From BRH-c25 sp012519325 (GTDB lineage: Bacteria > Bacillota > Clostridia > Lutisporales > Lutisporaceae), in contig JBMNHZ010000009.1 of assembly GCA_050950645.1 (NCBI GenBank), positions 1 through 64,000 of the forward strand: a DNA stretch of 64,000 nt. The letters are read 5' to 3'. Every line of letters begins with the position of its first letter. Positions within the stretch are counted from its first letter, which is position 1. The notes beneath the pieces were generated by a model that saw only the letters and a list, made by a program, of their open reading frames with translations, made no database searches and was not told the origin of the DNA. This document shows positions 25,370 to 34,439 of the stretch, in pieces. Position numbers and translations under genes: made by a program.

Positions 25370-27055
25370 TTAAGGATTGAGGGGGGCGACATGCCAGTCG
25401 CTCCACAAATTCCCGCGAATTGTAAGGGAGTCAGTGAGGTTGGCGGACAGCATCCCATCCGGCGTCCACCCATCAATGAGCCAAGTGTTAACGGTATAGG
25501 CTCCATCAGGCATCCAAATCGGGCTGAAATGAGTGCGATTTTTGTAAGTGGAATAAGGATTACGTTGAAATTCAAACCGCCCCGAACCCATACGTTCTAA
25601 AAGCCGCCAGTAGGTTTCATAACCAAACTCCGGGAAGTAGCTGACCGCATTCTGCGGCTGAGTAACTGCTGAGCTTTGGTTGGAGCTGACACTTCCGATA
25701 ACTGTCTGATTGATGCCGTATCCTGATTTCATTGTCCTTCCGCTGGCAGTAGGGTTACGGTTGTCACACTTGATGCTCATGGCAGCGGTCAGGCTGGCGC
25801 TGTAGCGATCCAGGTCAAATTCCCACCATCCGTGATCGCACCAATATCCATCTTCATCATCCCCATGCCATACCCAGTACTCTTGCCACCACGGCCGCCA
25901 AACACTCCAATTTGCCGTGCTTTTTATCGCTCTGTTCGGAACAGCGGCGATACGGTAGCTGTCGTTGCGGTCATCGGCTACGGGATTAGGCGGAGGATTT
26001 TTGTCAAGATCAACGATTTTTACATTGAGGGTGGTTTTGGCGGTGCTTCCGGGACCGGATACCGTCACATGGATTGTCAATGTCTGCTCAGTATCCGGGG
26101 TTTTCCATTTTACCCACGCAAGCTGACTGTCTCCTTCAGGATAATAAACATTACCCACGTTGTAGGTTCGCCCACCGATATTAAAGCTGACACGGGTGGG
26201 CCTGTCGGGGTCGGATTGACCGCCGCTGACTCTGATTGCCGTAATGACATCCGTATTCACACGGTACTCATAATCGTAGGCGTCAATCTGAGGTTCCTCC
26301 GGCCTTTCTGTAAAACGGACAATGCCAAGCCCAAGGCTGGACTTGATGTCCGCATTAGAAGCGGCGCTTGTCCTGCTTCCTCCCCATGCGGGATAACCGA
26401 GATCACTTACTTCAAGAAACATGGCGAGGGGCAAATTCTTATGAGTAAGGGACACCATACGCCGCCTTAAAAGGCCGCTTGTCTGCTCATCGTAGAGCGC
26501 AGCTTCGGTAGCGGTGGTGGCAATCATAACACCTTCAAATTTGTAGTAGGCGATGGGTTCCAAAAGAATTTTATACTCTCCGCCGATGAGGATGTCATAA
26601 TCCATGCCTGTGTGATTGGCAATCATCTGTACGATGTATTCTGAACAAAAGTATTTCTTGATTGCTTCAATATTGTTGCTACCATTGGTGCTGATAATTT
26701 GCGGCATAGCCTGTGGCGGATTAATATATTGGTATTTACTTGTCATGGCCGTCAAAGCACTCCCTGCATTATATTGCAGCTTGCTTGTCTTTCCAAAATG
26801 CACTTTAATATTATTGGGGGATTTGTTTGTTAAATCGATAGGAGTTGTCACAACAGTATGATCACTTGCTCGAACCACAGTAATGCGAACGCCTTCGTTA
26901 CCGGGGCTCCATGTGTTTGTGCTGGTTCCGCTGCCCATCCCGCCTCCGCCGCCGTCAATGTTTCCACTGCCGCCTGTATCTGCAAAAGCATTTATGGGAA
27001 AAAGCATGGACAGTGTCAGCAGTAGTATGAATGTGATTCTAATTACTTTTTTCAT
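25370..27055 (-). CDS. Large secreted protein of the Tad region, unknown fold
   Basis: The 561-residue protein has a clear signal peptide (KKVIRITFILLLTLSMLF, cut near AFA-DTGG), then a Gly-rich linker. No SLH, LPXTG or membrane anchor is visible. A beta-rich middle with an Ig-like stretch (ITAIRVSGGQSDPDRPTRVSFNI) is followed by a strongly Trp-rich segment (NWSVWRPWWQEYWVWHGDD) near residue 400. It is the first secreted product after the pseudopilins in the operon, so a pilus-tip, adhesin or channel-associated role is possible. I do not recognise a family and the Trp-rich part is unusual. Confidence 0.7.
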   Translation of the reverse strand: MKKVIRITFILLLTLSMLFPINAFADTGGSGNIDGGGGGMGSGTSTNTWSPGNEGVRITVVRASDHTVVTTPIDLTNKSPNNIKVHFGKTSKLQYNAGSALTAMTSKYQYINPPQAMPQIISTNGSNNIEAIKKYFCSEYIVQMIANHTGMDYDILIGGEYKILLEPIAYYKFEGVMIATTATEAALYDEQTSGLLRRRMVSLTHKNLPLAMFLEVSDLGYPAWGGSRTSAASNADIKSSLGLGIVRFTERPEEPQIDAYDYEYRVNTDVITAIRVSGGQSDPDRPTRVSFNIGGRTYNVGNVYYPEGDSQLAWVKWKTPDTEQTLTIHVTVSGPGSTAKTTLNVKIVDLDKNPPPNPVADDRNDSYRIAAVPNRAIKSTANWSVWRPWWQEYWVWHGDDEDGYWCDHGWWEFDLDRYSASLTAAMSIKCDNRNPTASGRTMKSGYGINQTVIGSVSSNQSSAVTQPQNAVSYFPEFGYETYWRLLERMGSGRFEFQRNPYSTYKNRTHFSPIWMPDGAYTVNTWLIDGWTPDGMLSANLTDSLTIRGNLWSDWHVAPLNP

Positions 27056-27081
27056 CCTGTCCTCCTGTTTTTCAAAAATTG

Positions 27082-27107
27082 AGGCACGGTAACTTTCAAC
27101 CGTGCCT
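27082..27107 (-). terminator. Terminator between the DUF6550-like gene and the secreted protein
   Basis: A perfect 8-bp repeat, AGGCACGG / CCGTGCCT, with a 10-base loop. In the minus direction CAATTTTTG follows; in the plus direction TTTT follows. Confidence 0.6.
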
Positions 27108-27123
27108 TTTAGATCTCTGCTAT

Positions 27124-27684
27124 TCAGTCCATTGTACCAACTTGCTTATTGATATCGCCATCGCTTTTACCAACGGTACCCTGTCCACCACCGCCTTGAT
27201 CATTAATCCATCCAAAACCCGGCACGTAGATTTTACCGTCCTTGGTATCGCCGCCATGCGGCTGGCCGTCGCTTTTTGGAGTAGTCTTGGGCTTTTCCAC
27301 TTTATCATGGTCGACAGGCTTATCCTGTTCCGTAACTTCATCGCCGTTGGGCTTCTGTTCAGGATTTTTGAGCTGTTCCTCGGTATATTCCGGCTTGGAT
27401 ACATCACCCTGGATAGTCTGCTCGGTACCACTGGAAACCGCACCATTGTCGGTGCTTGTCGGCTGGGTGGTGTCAGAAGGGGCTATGGTGACATCTTTTT
27501 CTTTCTCTGTATTTTGCGGAACCTTCGGGTCTACTGTCACATTGCTCACATCGGAGCTTTGAGGTGGGTGCGGATTGTCCACCGGTTTTGGACTTTTGAA
27601 CTGCTGCCCAATCAGTACCACCAATACTGCACAGATGGCGAGACAACCGATGACAGTCAGCCATTTCTTCATTTTATTATTCAT
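27124..27684 (-). CDS. Membrane-anchored, disordered surface protein (DUF6550-like)
   Basis: The 186-residue protein has an N-terminal membrane anchor (WLTVIGCLAICAVLVVLIG) followed by about 110 residues rich in Pro, Thr, Ser, Asp, Glu and Lys, which are likely extended outside the cell. A conserved-looking end, GKIYVPGFGWINDQGGGGQG, completes it. The GKIYVPGFGW block occurs in small ICE-borne proteins. It sits between the pseudopilins and the large secreted protein and is flanked by terminators. A structural or spacer role at the pilus base is plausible but unproven. Confidence 0.6.
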   Translation of the reverse strand: MNNKMKKWLTVIGCLAICAVLVVLIGQQFKSPKPVDNPHPPQSSDVSNVTVDPKVPQNTEKEKDVTIAPSDTTQPTSTDNGAVSSGTEQTIQGDVSKPEYTEEQLKNPEQKPNGDEVTEQDKPVDHDKVEKPKTTPKSDGQPHGGDTKDGKIYVPGFGWINDQGGGGQGTVGKSDGDINKQVGTMD

Positions 27685-27755
27685 AAGAGTGTCCTCCTAT
27701 TTGTAAAATTTTGAGATTTACCTTGTTAAGTCACACCCTACCACGAACTTTTCAA

Positions 27756-27782
27756 AAAGTCTATCCTTACAAAATAGACTTT
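27756..27782 (-). terminator. Terminator after the pseudopilin genes
   Basis: AAAGTCTAT / ATAGACTTT with a 9-base loop, followed on the minus strand by TTTTTG, just after the stop of the TadG-like gene. Confidence 0.6.
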
Positions 27783-27791
27783 CACAAAAAA

Positions 27792-28337
27792 TTAAAATCT
27801 CGGCGTATACCCGGCACTGGTCTTGACTTTGATACGCATAGGCGGCAGCAGTTTTCCTCCAAAGGATACCGGAACCTCCAGCATGATGGTGCTGTCAGCT
27901 TTAAAGCGGGCAGAGACTTGGTCACTTGATGCGAAAGGAGCATTTCGAATATCCACATCCAGATTCCATATTTTAAATTCCAGCTTTCCGTCAGAAGTGC
28001 GTTTTTCATGATAGCCGCCACTGTAGGAAAGACCGAGGATACCGTCCAGCCTGTTATATATATCGCCGTAATCGAGACTTTCTTCAAAATCCTCCGCAAT
28101 GGGCTGGTAGGCTCCGCTGTAGCCTTCCCGCACACCGTGGTACACATCGTCATAGTTGTCGTTGACGGTGGAGATGACGGCAGCCTGTAATGCATCCCGC
28201 ACACCCTGTGCAACAATCATAAGCCGGAAATATTCCGAAATGCCGGTAAAGACAATCAAGAGCGACAGGGTTATGGCAATGATGAGCGGAAAGCCTGAGC
28301 CGTTTTTATCTTTAAAGATACGCTTGGTTTTTTCCAT
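27792..28337 (-). CDS. TadE/TadG-like pseudopilin
   Basis: Start is placed at ATG 28337 after AGGTGATG; a start at 28355 overlaps the upstream gene. The 181-residue protein has a short charged leader, KNGSGFPLIIAITLSLLIVF, in which a Gly precedes the hydrophobic helix as in class III prepilins. A periplasm-side beta-rich domain follows. This is the layout of TadE/TadF/TadG minor pilins that cap or initiate Flp fibres. The neighbouring genes encode the matching assembly machine and a prepilin peptidase. Confidence 0.7.
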   Translation of the reverse strand: MEKTKRIFKDKNGSGFPLIIAITLSLLIVFTGISEYFRLMIVAQGVRDALQAAVISTVNDNYDDVYHGVREGYSGAYQPIAEDFEESLDYGDIYNRLDGILGLSYSGGYHEKRTSDGKLEFKIWNLDVDIRNAPFASSDQVSARFKADSTIMLEVPVSFGGKLLPPMRIKVKTSAGYTPRF

Positions 28338-28345
28338 CTCATCAC

Positions 28346-28741
28346 CTACTTCCAATAGACTTCCGATTTTCCTGCGGCATCAGCCCTGAGCGTTATCGGG
28401 AAGGAGCCGAATCCTCCGAACAGTCCGATATTAGTCTGATAGGTGACCGTTACCGTGACTTCCTCGTTGAGCTGAATCCTTCCGGTTTTCGACCATGCCA
28501 CTGTAGGGCTCAGACCGGTCTTTTCCCGTAGATACTGTTCACGGCGTTCGGTTTCACTGCCGACCTGGCCGGAAATTTCCGCTTCTCGAATGAGCTCTGC
28601 GGCAAAGGTGTCAATCTGCTGCTTTTGGATGTAGACAGGAAACACATTCACGGCAAGGGCGATGACCAGCATAGCACATAAAACCAGCACCGCTACATCG
28701 ATATATCCCTCGCCATTCTTACTTTTCAGGATTTTCAGCAC
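28346..28741 (-). CDS. DUF4320-like pseudopilin
   Basis: The 131-residue protein begins with a basic leader (LKILKSKNGEGYIDVAVLVL). Its GEGYIDxA block is shared with the two Flp-like pilins of this locus, so it is probably processed by the same peptidase. One membrane helix (about 14-35) and a small extracellular domain with an FGGFGSFPITLRA segment follow. The stop overlaps the next gene's alternative start. It is probably a minor pilin of the Tad fibre. Confidence 0.7.
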   Translation of the reverse strand: MLKILKSKNGEGYIDVAVLVLCAMLVIALAVNVFPVYIQKQQIDTFAAELIREAEISGQVGSETERREQYLREKTGLSPTVAWSKTGRIQLNEEVTVTVTYQTNIGLFGGFGSFPITLRADAAGKSEVYWK

Positions 28742-28756
28742 GTGGTCACCTCCAAC

Positions 28757-29629
28757 TTAAAACATTCCGCCGAGGGATGTGATGATTTCATAGACGATAA
28801 TCGCCATGTAGGTCATGATGAAGCACATGAGCATGGCAAAAGAGAACACACGGATTTTCGGCGGAATTTTCATAGCCTGTGATTTCAGACGTTGGAGCTC
28901 CAACTGCTTCATATCGTGCGAAAGCATCTGAAAGTACATCACTCCATCATCCCCGCGCAGTACACCGATCAGCCCCCTTGTAATATCCGAGAGCATTGGC
29001 GAATTAAACCTTGCTTCAAAGCGAGTCAGAGCCGCTTCATAGCTGGAGGAACGCATGTCTGCCGTAAGAATATCAAGCTCTGCCGCAAAGTCCTCGCCTG
29101 CATTTCTTTTGAAATTTTCCAATATGGACAGCACATCCCGGCTGGCTTTCAGTTCCTGGGTGATGGTTGCAACAAAGCGTGGCAGTTCCTGCTCGATTTT
29201 ACCTCGCTTGGCCGCCAGAGCTTCATCTGCCTTACGGACTTCCTTGAAGTAGACCAGTATGGCAGTAAAAAGCACAATGGGGGCCAGCAGCGGCAGGACG
29301 ATAAGGCATGGAATGATGCAAAGCGCAATACTCATCGCCTTGACAATTGCCATTGCCATAAACAGTTCCGGTGAGTCGGAAAATCCTGCTGCCGACAGGA
29401 CATTTGCCATTCGGCTTTTTTTATATTCATCCATACGGATGTAGTGGCATAGCCGGATAGCTGCATTGCGCAGCAGCATATCGATGGTTTTGGACTTCTC
29501 CTTAGTCTGCTTTCCTGACGACAGAATCGCCTTTTGGGTGGCGAGAGTGGGCAGCCGCAGCAGATCGGCGGCAATGAAAAAGAGCCCCGCCGACAGGAGG
29601 ACTCCGAATAGAAAGAGATAGATTGTCAT
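28757..29629 (-). CDS. tadC: TadC-like inner-membrane assembly protein (T2SSF/GspF family)
   Basis: Start is ATG 29629, seven bases after AGGAGG. The protein of about 290 residues has membrane helices at the N-terminus, around 85-125 (IVKAMSIALCIIPCLIVL, LLAPIVLFTAILVYF) and at the C-terminus (FSFAMLMCFIMTYMAIIVYEII). Between them is the cytosolic GspF-type domain containing PRFVATITQELKASRDVLSIL. TadC and TadB form the platform against which the TadA ATPase works. It overlaps TadB translation closely. Confidence 0.85.
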   Translation of the reverse strand: MTIYLFLFGVLLSAGLFFIAADLLRLPTLATQKAILSSGKQTKEKSKTIDMLLRNAAIRLCHYIRMDEYKKSRMANVLSAAGFSDSPELFMAMAIVKAMSIALCIIPCLIVLPLLAPIVLFTAILVYFKEVRKADEALAAKRGKIEQELPRFVATITQELKASRDVLSILENFKRNAGEDFAAELDILTADMRSSSYEAALTRFEARFNSPMLSDITRGLIGVLRGDDGVMYFQMLSHDMKQLELQRLKSQAMKIPPKIRVFSFAMLMCFIMTYMAIIVYEIITSLGGMF

Positions 29630-29639
29630 AGGCGTCCTC

Positions 29640-30569
29640 CTATCTTCGATATTCAATGGGCTGGGTCAGCTTAATGACAAAGGCTGTGGAAACAAACATT
29701 ACGGCGGCACAGATGGTCAGGATAATCTGCCCCAATGGTGTGTGCATCAGCGTGTGATACCAGTCCTGATTCAAAAAATGGAGGAGCGGTATATTGCCGA
29801 TGACAAGAACCTGCATGACGATGAATTCCTTTCGGGGCTCAAAAACCATGTTTTCCAGCTCAGCGTTGACCACACGCATATCGCTGAGCTTGCTGACGAT
29901 GGGAGTCAGGGTGGTTTTGAGACTGCGGTCATGCTGACAAGCAATGAGGGCATCGCACCACTCGGCATATACAGTGTTGTCAATCCGGCTTTTCAGATCA
30001 TGGAGAGCCGCCGTTACATCCGGGTCTATTAACTTAATACGGGATACAAATTCCTTGAATACGGACAGCACAGGCGGGTTCAGGTATGGGAGATTTTCCT
30101 CCACCGCCGTCAGAATATCCTCGTTTCTAAGGTAGGCCGTGGTGATGATGCTAAGCGCCGTTTCAAGCTCCGCCGCAATGTCCTTTTTGAAGTGGCCGGC
30201 AGTGAGCTTTACCCACCAGAAGGGCAGGAACATACAGCCTATCGCCATTACAGGAATAAGAAAAAAGTTTGAGAGCATGATGGCGATGGATGCGCCCACG
30301 GCAAAAAATAACAGGGACAGGACGCAGAGCATGGGAAAGCGTTCCGTCCTTCCGGTTACTCTAAGAATCGATTGCACTTCGTCTATTTCACGGCGCAGAT
30401 AGGACTTCTTTTTTCTGCGGGTGAACTCGTCCAGCTCATCACGGAGGGACTTGGGTCTGCCGGTGAGCTTTGTGAATACGGCGGAAGTAAATTCCATTGG
30501 CGTAAGACCGAACAGAATAAAAAAGCCTGCAATCATTCCGATGCAAGCAATTAAAAGTATTGTTGTCAT
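29640..30569 (-). CDS. tadB: TadB-like inner-membrane assembly protein
   Basis: The 309-residue protein has an N-terminal helix, two central helices (around 80-120), the cytosolic GspF-type segment with AAELETALSIITTAYLRNEDILTAVEENLPYL, and a C-terminal helix (IILTICAAVMFVSTAFVI). It pairs with the downstream TadC gene. Its start overlaps the TadA stop by four bases, and the gene order TadA-TadB-TadC is the standard tad order. Confidence 0.85.
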   Translation of the reverse strand: MTTILLIACIGMIAGFFILFGLTPMEFTSAVFTKLTGRPKSLRDELDEFTRRKKKSYLRREIDEVQSILRVTGRTERFPMLCVLSLLFFAVGASIAIMLSNFFLIPVMAIGCMFLPFWWVKLTAGHFKKDIAAELETALSIITTAYLRNEDILTAVEENLPYLNPPVLSVFKEFVSRIKLIDPDVTAALHDLKSRIDNTVYAEWCDALIACQHDRSLKTTLTPIVSKLSDMRVVNAELENMVFEPRKEFIVMQVLVIGNIPLLHFLNQDWYHTLMHTPLGQIILTICAAVMFVSTAFVIKLTQPIEYRR

Positions 30570-32092
30570 GCACTTCGCACCTCCTTTTTTCGAAGACTTT
30601 CAATGAGTGCCTGAGGCATACCGTTCTCCAGCAGTCGTTTGGCAAGGCTGTCTGAGATGGTGTTCACCTGTTCGTGATGTCCCTCGATGATAAATTTGCC
30701 GTTCTCAATACGGTTTTCAGTGATCACATACTGAAAGAGCGGGCGGTAGTGTCTTGTGCCGTCCGGCAGAATTTCGCATTCCTGAATCTCCATCATGCGC
30801 CGCTGCTTGTTTTCAAGTTGTTTGCAGAACACCACAATCGGATAGGCCTCCGTGACATAGTCCATGAGGGTCTGGTCGGACATATCCACGGCACGTTTGC
30901 ACAAAGACACCATGCGGCGGTAAGTGGCTTCGCAGGAATTAGAGTGGATGGTGGTCAATACCGCTACGCCGGTCCGGGCAGCTTCCTGCGCAGCATTCGC
31001 CTCTGCACCGCGCATTTCTCCTACCACGATGATATCCGGATTAAAGCGGAGCGCATAGTCTAAAAGATCGGTCTGATCAATACGCTGACGGTCATTGTCG
31101 CTGTCGCGGGTCAGGGTATGGATAACCGAGTTGACCACCTTACCGTCTTTTTCCCGTACCAGTGCAAGCTCACGGGAGCCGTTTTCAATGGTATAGATTC
31201 TCTTGTTGTCCGGGACAGTGGTCAGCACCCAGCCAGCCACAGTGGTTTTGCCGGAGCTGGTGGCGCCTGCCACACAGATCGATATGCCATAGCGGATACA
31301 GAGAGATAAAAAATCCAGCATGGAATCTGTTGCCGTGCCGCTTTTGACAAAGTCCTCTTTCTTCATGCTCTGAGGGTTTACGATACGGATGGAGGCTGCT
31401 ACGCCAACATCCTCGTCCACAATGGGACTTTTGAGTACGGCTATGCGGATATTCTTACTCAAATGTCCCAGCACGATGGGGCTGGCGTTGTCTAAGACCA
31501 TCCCGCTGATGTGAAGCATCCTTCGGATGACATTGACAGCGTGCTGGGGGCTTTCAAAACGTTCCTCCAGCTTGACGGTTCGTCCGTCCGAATACTGTAC
31601 CTCAATATCCCGCCATGAGTTGATGTCGATTTCCTCAATGCCTGTGCCAAAGATATATTTAGTTAGAAACCCAAACTCCGCCATTTCGGTGTAGAGGGCA
31701 TCTGTAAGCTTTTTTCCGCTTAAGCCGTTTACCGAGATGCGGTGATCCTGTACATACTTGGCGATATAGCGTTTAAGCTGTGCTTTGGCATCCTCGCCGC
31801 CCGCTGTGATGAGAGTGCTGTAGTTTTCGGAAATATATTCCTGCACATCTGCAAGTACTGATGAAAAGCTCTTTCCCTCGGCTTCAGGGGTAAAGAACAG
31901 CGTATGCGCACGGTTCGCGCCTGCAAAATCTACCGGGCGTCTGACCGTGGGTTCCTGCTCTGAGATGCTGTTTAAAGCCGCAGGTTTTGTCAAAGGGGCT
32001 ATGGATAAATGGGTTTCGACCGTTTTTTTCTGTTCGGCCTGCGGCTTATTCTTCTTGGAAAATGCCTGAGCATTTCTCTTTTTACCTAACAT
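30566..32092 (-). CDS. tadA: TadA/CpaF-type secretion ATPase
   Basis: The 508-residue protein has an N-terminal charged region and the VirB11/PulE-like core. The core holds Walker A VAGATSSGKTTVAGWVL near residue 265, an Asp box (IYTIENGSREL), Walker B PDIIVVGEMRGAEA near 345 and the His box LTTIHSNSCEAT. It powers assembly of Flp/Tad pili. CpaF ATPases of this clade are close to VirB11, so it could also serve the T4SS in this element, which has no other VirB11. No inactivating change is seen. Confidence 0.92.
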   Translation of the reverse strand: MLGKKRNAQAFSKKNKPQAEQKKTVETHLSIAPLTKPAALNSISEQEPTVRRPVDFAGANRAHTLFFTPEAEGKSFSSVLADVQEYISENYSTLITAGGEDAKAQLKRYIAKYVQDHRISVNGLSGKKLTDALYTEMAEFGFLTKYIFGTGIEEIDINSWRDIEVQYSDGRTVKLEERFESPQHAVNVIRRMLHISGMVLDNASPIVLGHLSKNIRIAVLKSPIVDEDVGVAASIRIVNPQSMKKEDFVKSGTATDSMLDFLSLCIRYGISICVAGATSSGKTTVAGWVLTTVPDNKRIYTIENGSRELALVREKDGKVVNSVIHTLTRDSDNDRQRIDQTDLLDYALRFNPDIIVVGEMRGAEANAAQEAARTGVAVLTTIHSNSCEATYRRMVSLCKRAVDMSDQTLMDYVTEAYPIVVFCKQLENKQRRMMEIQECEILPDGTRHYRPLFQYVITENRIENGKFIIEGHHEQVNTISDSLAKRLLENGMPQALIESLRKKEVRSA

Positions 32093-32904
32093 CCGAACAC
32101 CTCCCTTGCAATTTTTTCAATTTCTCTGCGGAATTGACGGCTGTCCTTCAGGGACAGATCGGCAAGCAGATTGCCTGCAAGATACTGTTCCTCCAATTCC
32201 TGCGAATGGGTCAGGGTAAAGGCCACCGATCCCAGCGCCTGTCCGATCTGCTCACCGGCCTGCTGGGGTTTTACATTGCTTGCAACCTTATATTGCTTAT
32301 CCGCATCCCATTTGGAATCCCGAAGCAGAGGAAGCTGACTGGAGAGATAGCTCACCGATTTTAGGTCGGCATTGGCAAGTCGCAAAACGTTGTCGGCTTC
32401 CATGAGCGCCACGGCGGAGAGGATGTCGTTGGCAATATAGCTGCCGCAATCCACCACCACAAATGGCGCAATTTTCCGCAGACCATCCATCAGTTCAAGT
32501 ACCTGTACCTGCTCATAAGGCGGGTAGGTGTATTCGTTCTCACCCTTTTTCATGCCGAGGATGGTGAGATGTCTGTGCTTTTTTAGCGTCACCAGATTAT
32601 GCTTGATGAGTGCATCCGTCACATGAGCCGCTGCAAGGACGCTGCCCAGCGAATGCTCGCATTCCAGCGCCGAGGGCGGACAGATGCAGGGCAGCATGGG
32701 TGCGGTCATGTCACACAGCAGAAGCACCACGTTTTTCTTCCGGTCGGCAAGATACTTCGCCAGCTTGACCGCCACGGTCGTCTTGCCGCTGCCGGGTGAG
32801 CCCCAAACGGCAAGAATGCCGCTCTGAGGTTCCATCTCCTGCGTGATATCTTCCTCAGCAGATTGTCGTGTGAAGATGCTTTTTTTCTTGAAGTTCAGCA
32901 TCAC
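32086..32904 (-). CDS. tadZ: TadZ/CpaE-like ParA-fold ATPase
   Basis: The 272-residue protein has a deviant Walker A, AVWGSPGSGKTTVAVKLAKYL, at about 31-50, then VVLLLCDMTAPMLP and PFVVVDCGSYIANDIL (Walker B region). There is no N-terminal receiver domain. TadZ/CpaE proteins place the Tad machine at the pole and interact with TadA. It overlaps the TadA start by seven bases and the CpaB stop by four. Confidence 0.8.
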   Translation of the reverse strand: MMLNFKKKSIFTRQSAEEDITQEMEPQSGILAVWGSPGSGKTTVAVKLAKYLADRKKNVVLLLCDMTAPMLPCICPPSALECEHSLGSVLAAAHVTDALIKHNLVTLKKHRHLTILGMKKGENEYTYPPYEQVQVLELMDGLRKIAPFVVVDCGSYIANDILSAVALMEADNVLRLANADLKSVSYLSSQLPLLRDSKWDADKQYKVASNVKPQQAGEQIGQALGSVAFTLTHSQELEEQYLAGNLLADLSLKDSRQFRREIEKIAREVFGC

Positions 32905-33725
32905 TGCACCTCGCTTTCTGCAGGCGCTTCGGATACGGGGTTTTCTTCCGTTCCCTCGGCATGAGAGTCAGAAGGGCTGTCTTTTGTCTGTTCTGCAGGA
33001 TAGAGGGCGGCGATCACTTTGTCCTGTGCTTCTAAAAATTTGGTGGTGTTGGCATGGGAGCCCCGGTAAACAAGGGACAGGTGGAGCTTGCCGTCAGACT
33101 CCAGCTCTGCCAGTATCTTGCTTTGTTCGGGAGAGACAAGCAGGGTCACCGTGGAGGGCAGTTCCCGTTCATCATCCCCTGCAGGAACTTCCCCGGTATT
33201 AGCGTCATAGCCGGAGGATGCGGTTACGCTGATTACTTCTACATATTTCAGCTCGGCAGGGATAACGGTAGCGCCCTGCTTTTTATAGTCAGGTGCTATG
33301 ACCGACACGATATCGCCGCTCTGAAGCTTTCCGGAAAGACCGTTTGCAAAGCTCTTGATGGTCACCGACATGGCTTGTTTGGTACCGTCCAGATTGTACA
33401 GATAGGCGTTCTCAGCGGCGGGAGTGTCAGACAATTTGGTATTCAGGATATAGTCGCCAACGGAAAGGTCGGCTTTGGCGTACTTGCCAATGACTGTTTC
33501 GCTCTGGCGTATGACATTTTCGGGCAGTCCGAAGCCGCCCACCTCCACGGTTTGAATCATGTCTTTGGTGATTTCATCACCTGCTTTAATTTCCTTTGTG
33601 ACACGGACAATCTCTGTTTTCTGGCTGACGGATTTATTGAACAGCGGCGTCACACCGAAGCAGATGAGAAGGGATAAAAGAATGCAGATTACGCCGACAA
33701 CCGTGCGGTTTTTAAATAGGCTCAT
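32901..33725 (-). CDS. cpaB: CpaB/RcpC-like SAF-domain protein
   Basis: The 274-residue protein has an N-terminal membrane anchor (TVVGVICILLSLLICFGVT). A SAF domain follows at about 40-105 (TKEIKAGDEITKDMIQTVEV, SVGDYILNTKLS), then the RcpC/CpaB domain with GLSGKLQSGDIVSVIAPD near 150. The last 40 residues are acidic and probably disordered. In Gram-negative Tad systems CpaB supports the outer secretin; Gram-positive versions probably act at the wall or membrane. Confidence 0.82.
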   Translation of the reverse strand: MSLFKNRTVVGVICILLSLLICFGVTPLFNKSVSQKTEIVRVTKEIKAGDEITKDMIQTVEVGGFGLPENVIRQSETVIGKYAKADLSVGDYILNTKLSDTPAAENAYLYNLDGTKQAMSVTIKSFANGLSGKLQSGDIVSVIAPDYKKQGATVIPAELKYVEVISVTASSGYDANTGEVPAGDDERELPSTVTLLVSPEQSKILAELESDGKLHLSLVYRGSHANTTKFLEAQDKVIAALYPAEQTKDSPSDSHAEGTEENPVSEAPAESEVQ

Positions 33726-33755
33726 GAATTTTCCTCCTATCGGTAAGGATTTTTT

Positions 33756-34208
33756 TCATAGGATGGTTCCTCCAATATTCATAATGGCTGCAGCAAGAAA
33801 GCCGAGGGATAAAAACGGTGCCATAGGCAGGGATAACTGTGACGCTCTCTGCGGCTCCAGTTTTTTGAGCTTTCGGATGGCCTGATTTAAGATGTAAAAA
33901 ATGAGGGAGGCGGTCAGACCGAGTATCAGTCCGACCACGCATCCCCAAAAGCCGATGGCAAGGCCAGCGGCGGCAGTGAACTTTATATCCCCGCCTCCAA
34001 TACTGTCAGGCTTACATAAAGCAGCGGTCAAAAACGGAAGCGCCGCAAGGATTCCCAAAAAATTGACGGGACTGAAATCAATCAGCCCCGTCAATGCAAT
34101 CAAGATACAGGTACTGTCCGGGATGATCCGTTTGCGGATATCCCACACAGAAGCCGCTATGAGCAGGAAAGAAAAAAGCACCGTTTGAAGGGTGCTGTTA
34201 ACCTCCAT
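33756..34208 (-). CDS. Prepilin peptidase (TadV/CpaA type)
   Basis: The 150-residue polytopic protein has about five membrane helices and both catalytic aspartates of type IV prepilin peptidases: in SVWDIRKRIIPD near residue 24 and in the GGGDIKF motif near residue 74. It lacks the methylase domain, as usual for TadV/CpaA. It should process the two Flp-like pilins and the pseudopilins of this cluster. The start overlaps the stop of the Flp-like pilin at 34198. Confidence 0.88.
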   Translation of the reverse strand: MEVNSTLQTVLFSFLLIAASVWDIRKRIIPDSTCILIALTGLIDFSPVNFLGILAALPFLTAALCKPDSIGGGDIKFTAAAGLAIGFWGCVVGLILGLTASLIFYILNQAIRKLKKLEPQRASQLSLPMAPFLSLGFLAAAIMNIGGTIL

Positions 34209-34428
34209 AGTTGAACATTTCCTTGATGCGCTGGGTCAATGTCGGGAGCACCGTTTCCCCGAACAGTGCATAAAGCCCTGCCAGCAGCAGGGCGCCAATG
34301 ACAACCGCCAGCAGAATTTTGATGGCCGTGTCAATATAGCCCTCCCCGCAATTGCTTGAAAGCATGCCATGAGTTTTAGAGATGGCTGTGGCAGTCTTGC
34401 TTTTCAACTTGCAAAACAGATCTTTCAT
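34198..34428 (-). CDS. Flp-like major pilin, copy 2 (DUF6133-like)
   Basis: The 76-residue protein has a polar leader (KDLFCKLKSKTATAISKTHG), then CGEGYIDTAIKILLAVVIGA and a single hydrophobic helix. The C-terminal 50 residues are almost identical to the second pilin at 38512-38775 (LPTLTQRIKEMFNYGG against ...NYAG), and the DNA is also about 90% alike by eye. The leader differs fully between the two. The mature forms would be near-identical if cleavage occurs at the Gly before EGYID. Confidence 0.8.
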   Translation of the reverse strand: MKDLFCKLKSKTATAISKTHGMLSSNCGEGYIDTAIKILLAVVIGALLLAGLYALFGETVLPTLTQRIKEMFNYGG

Positions 34429-34439
34429 GGGTTTTCCTC

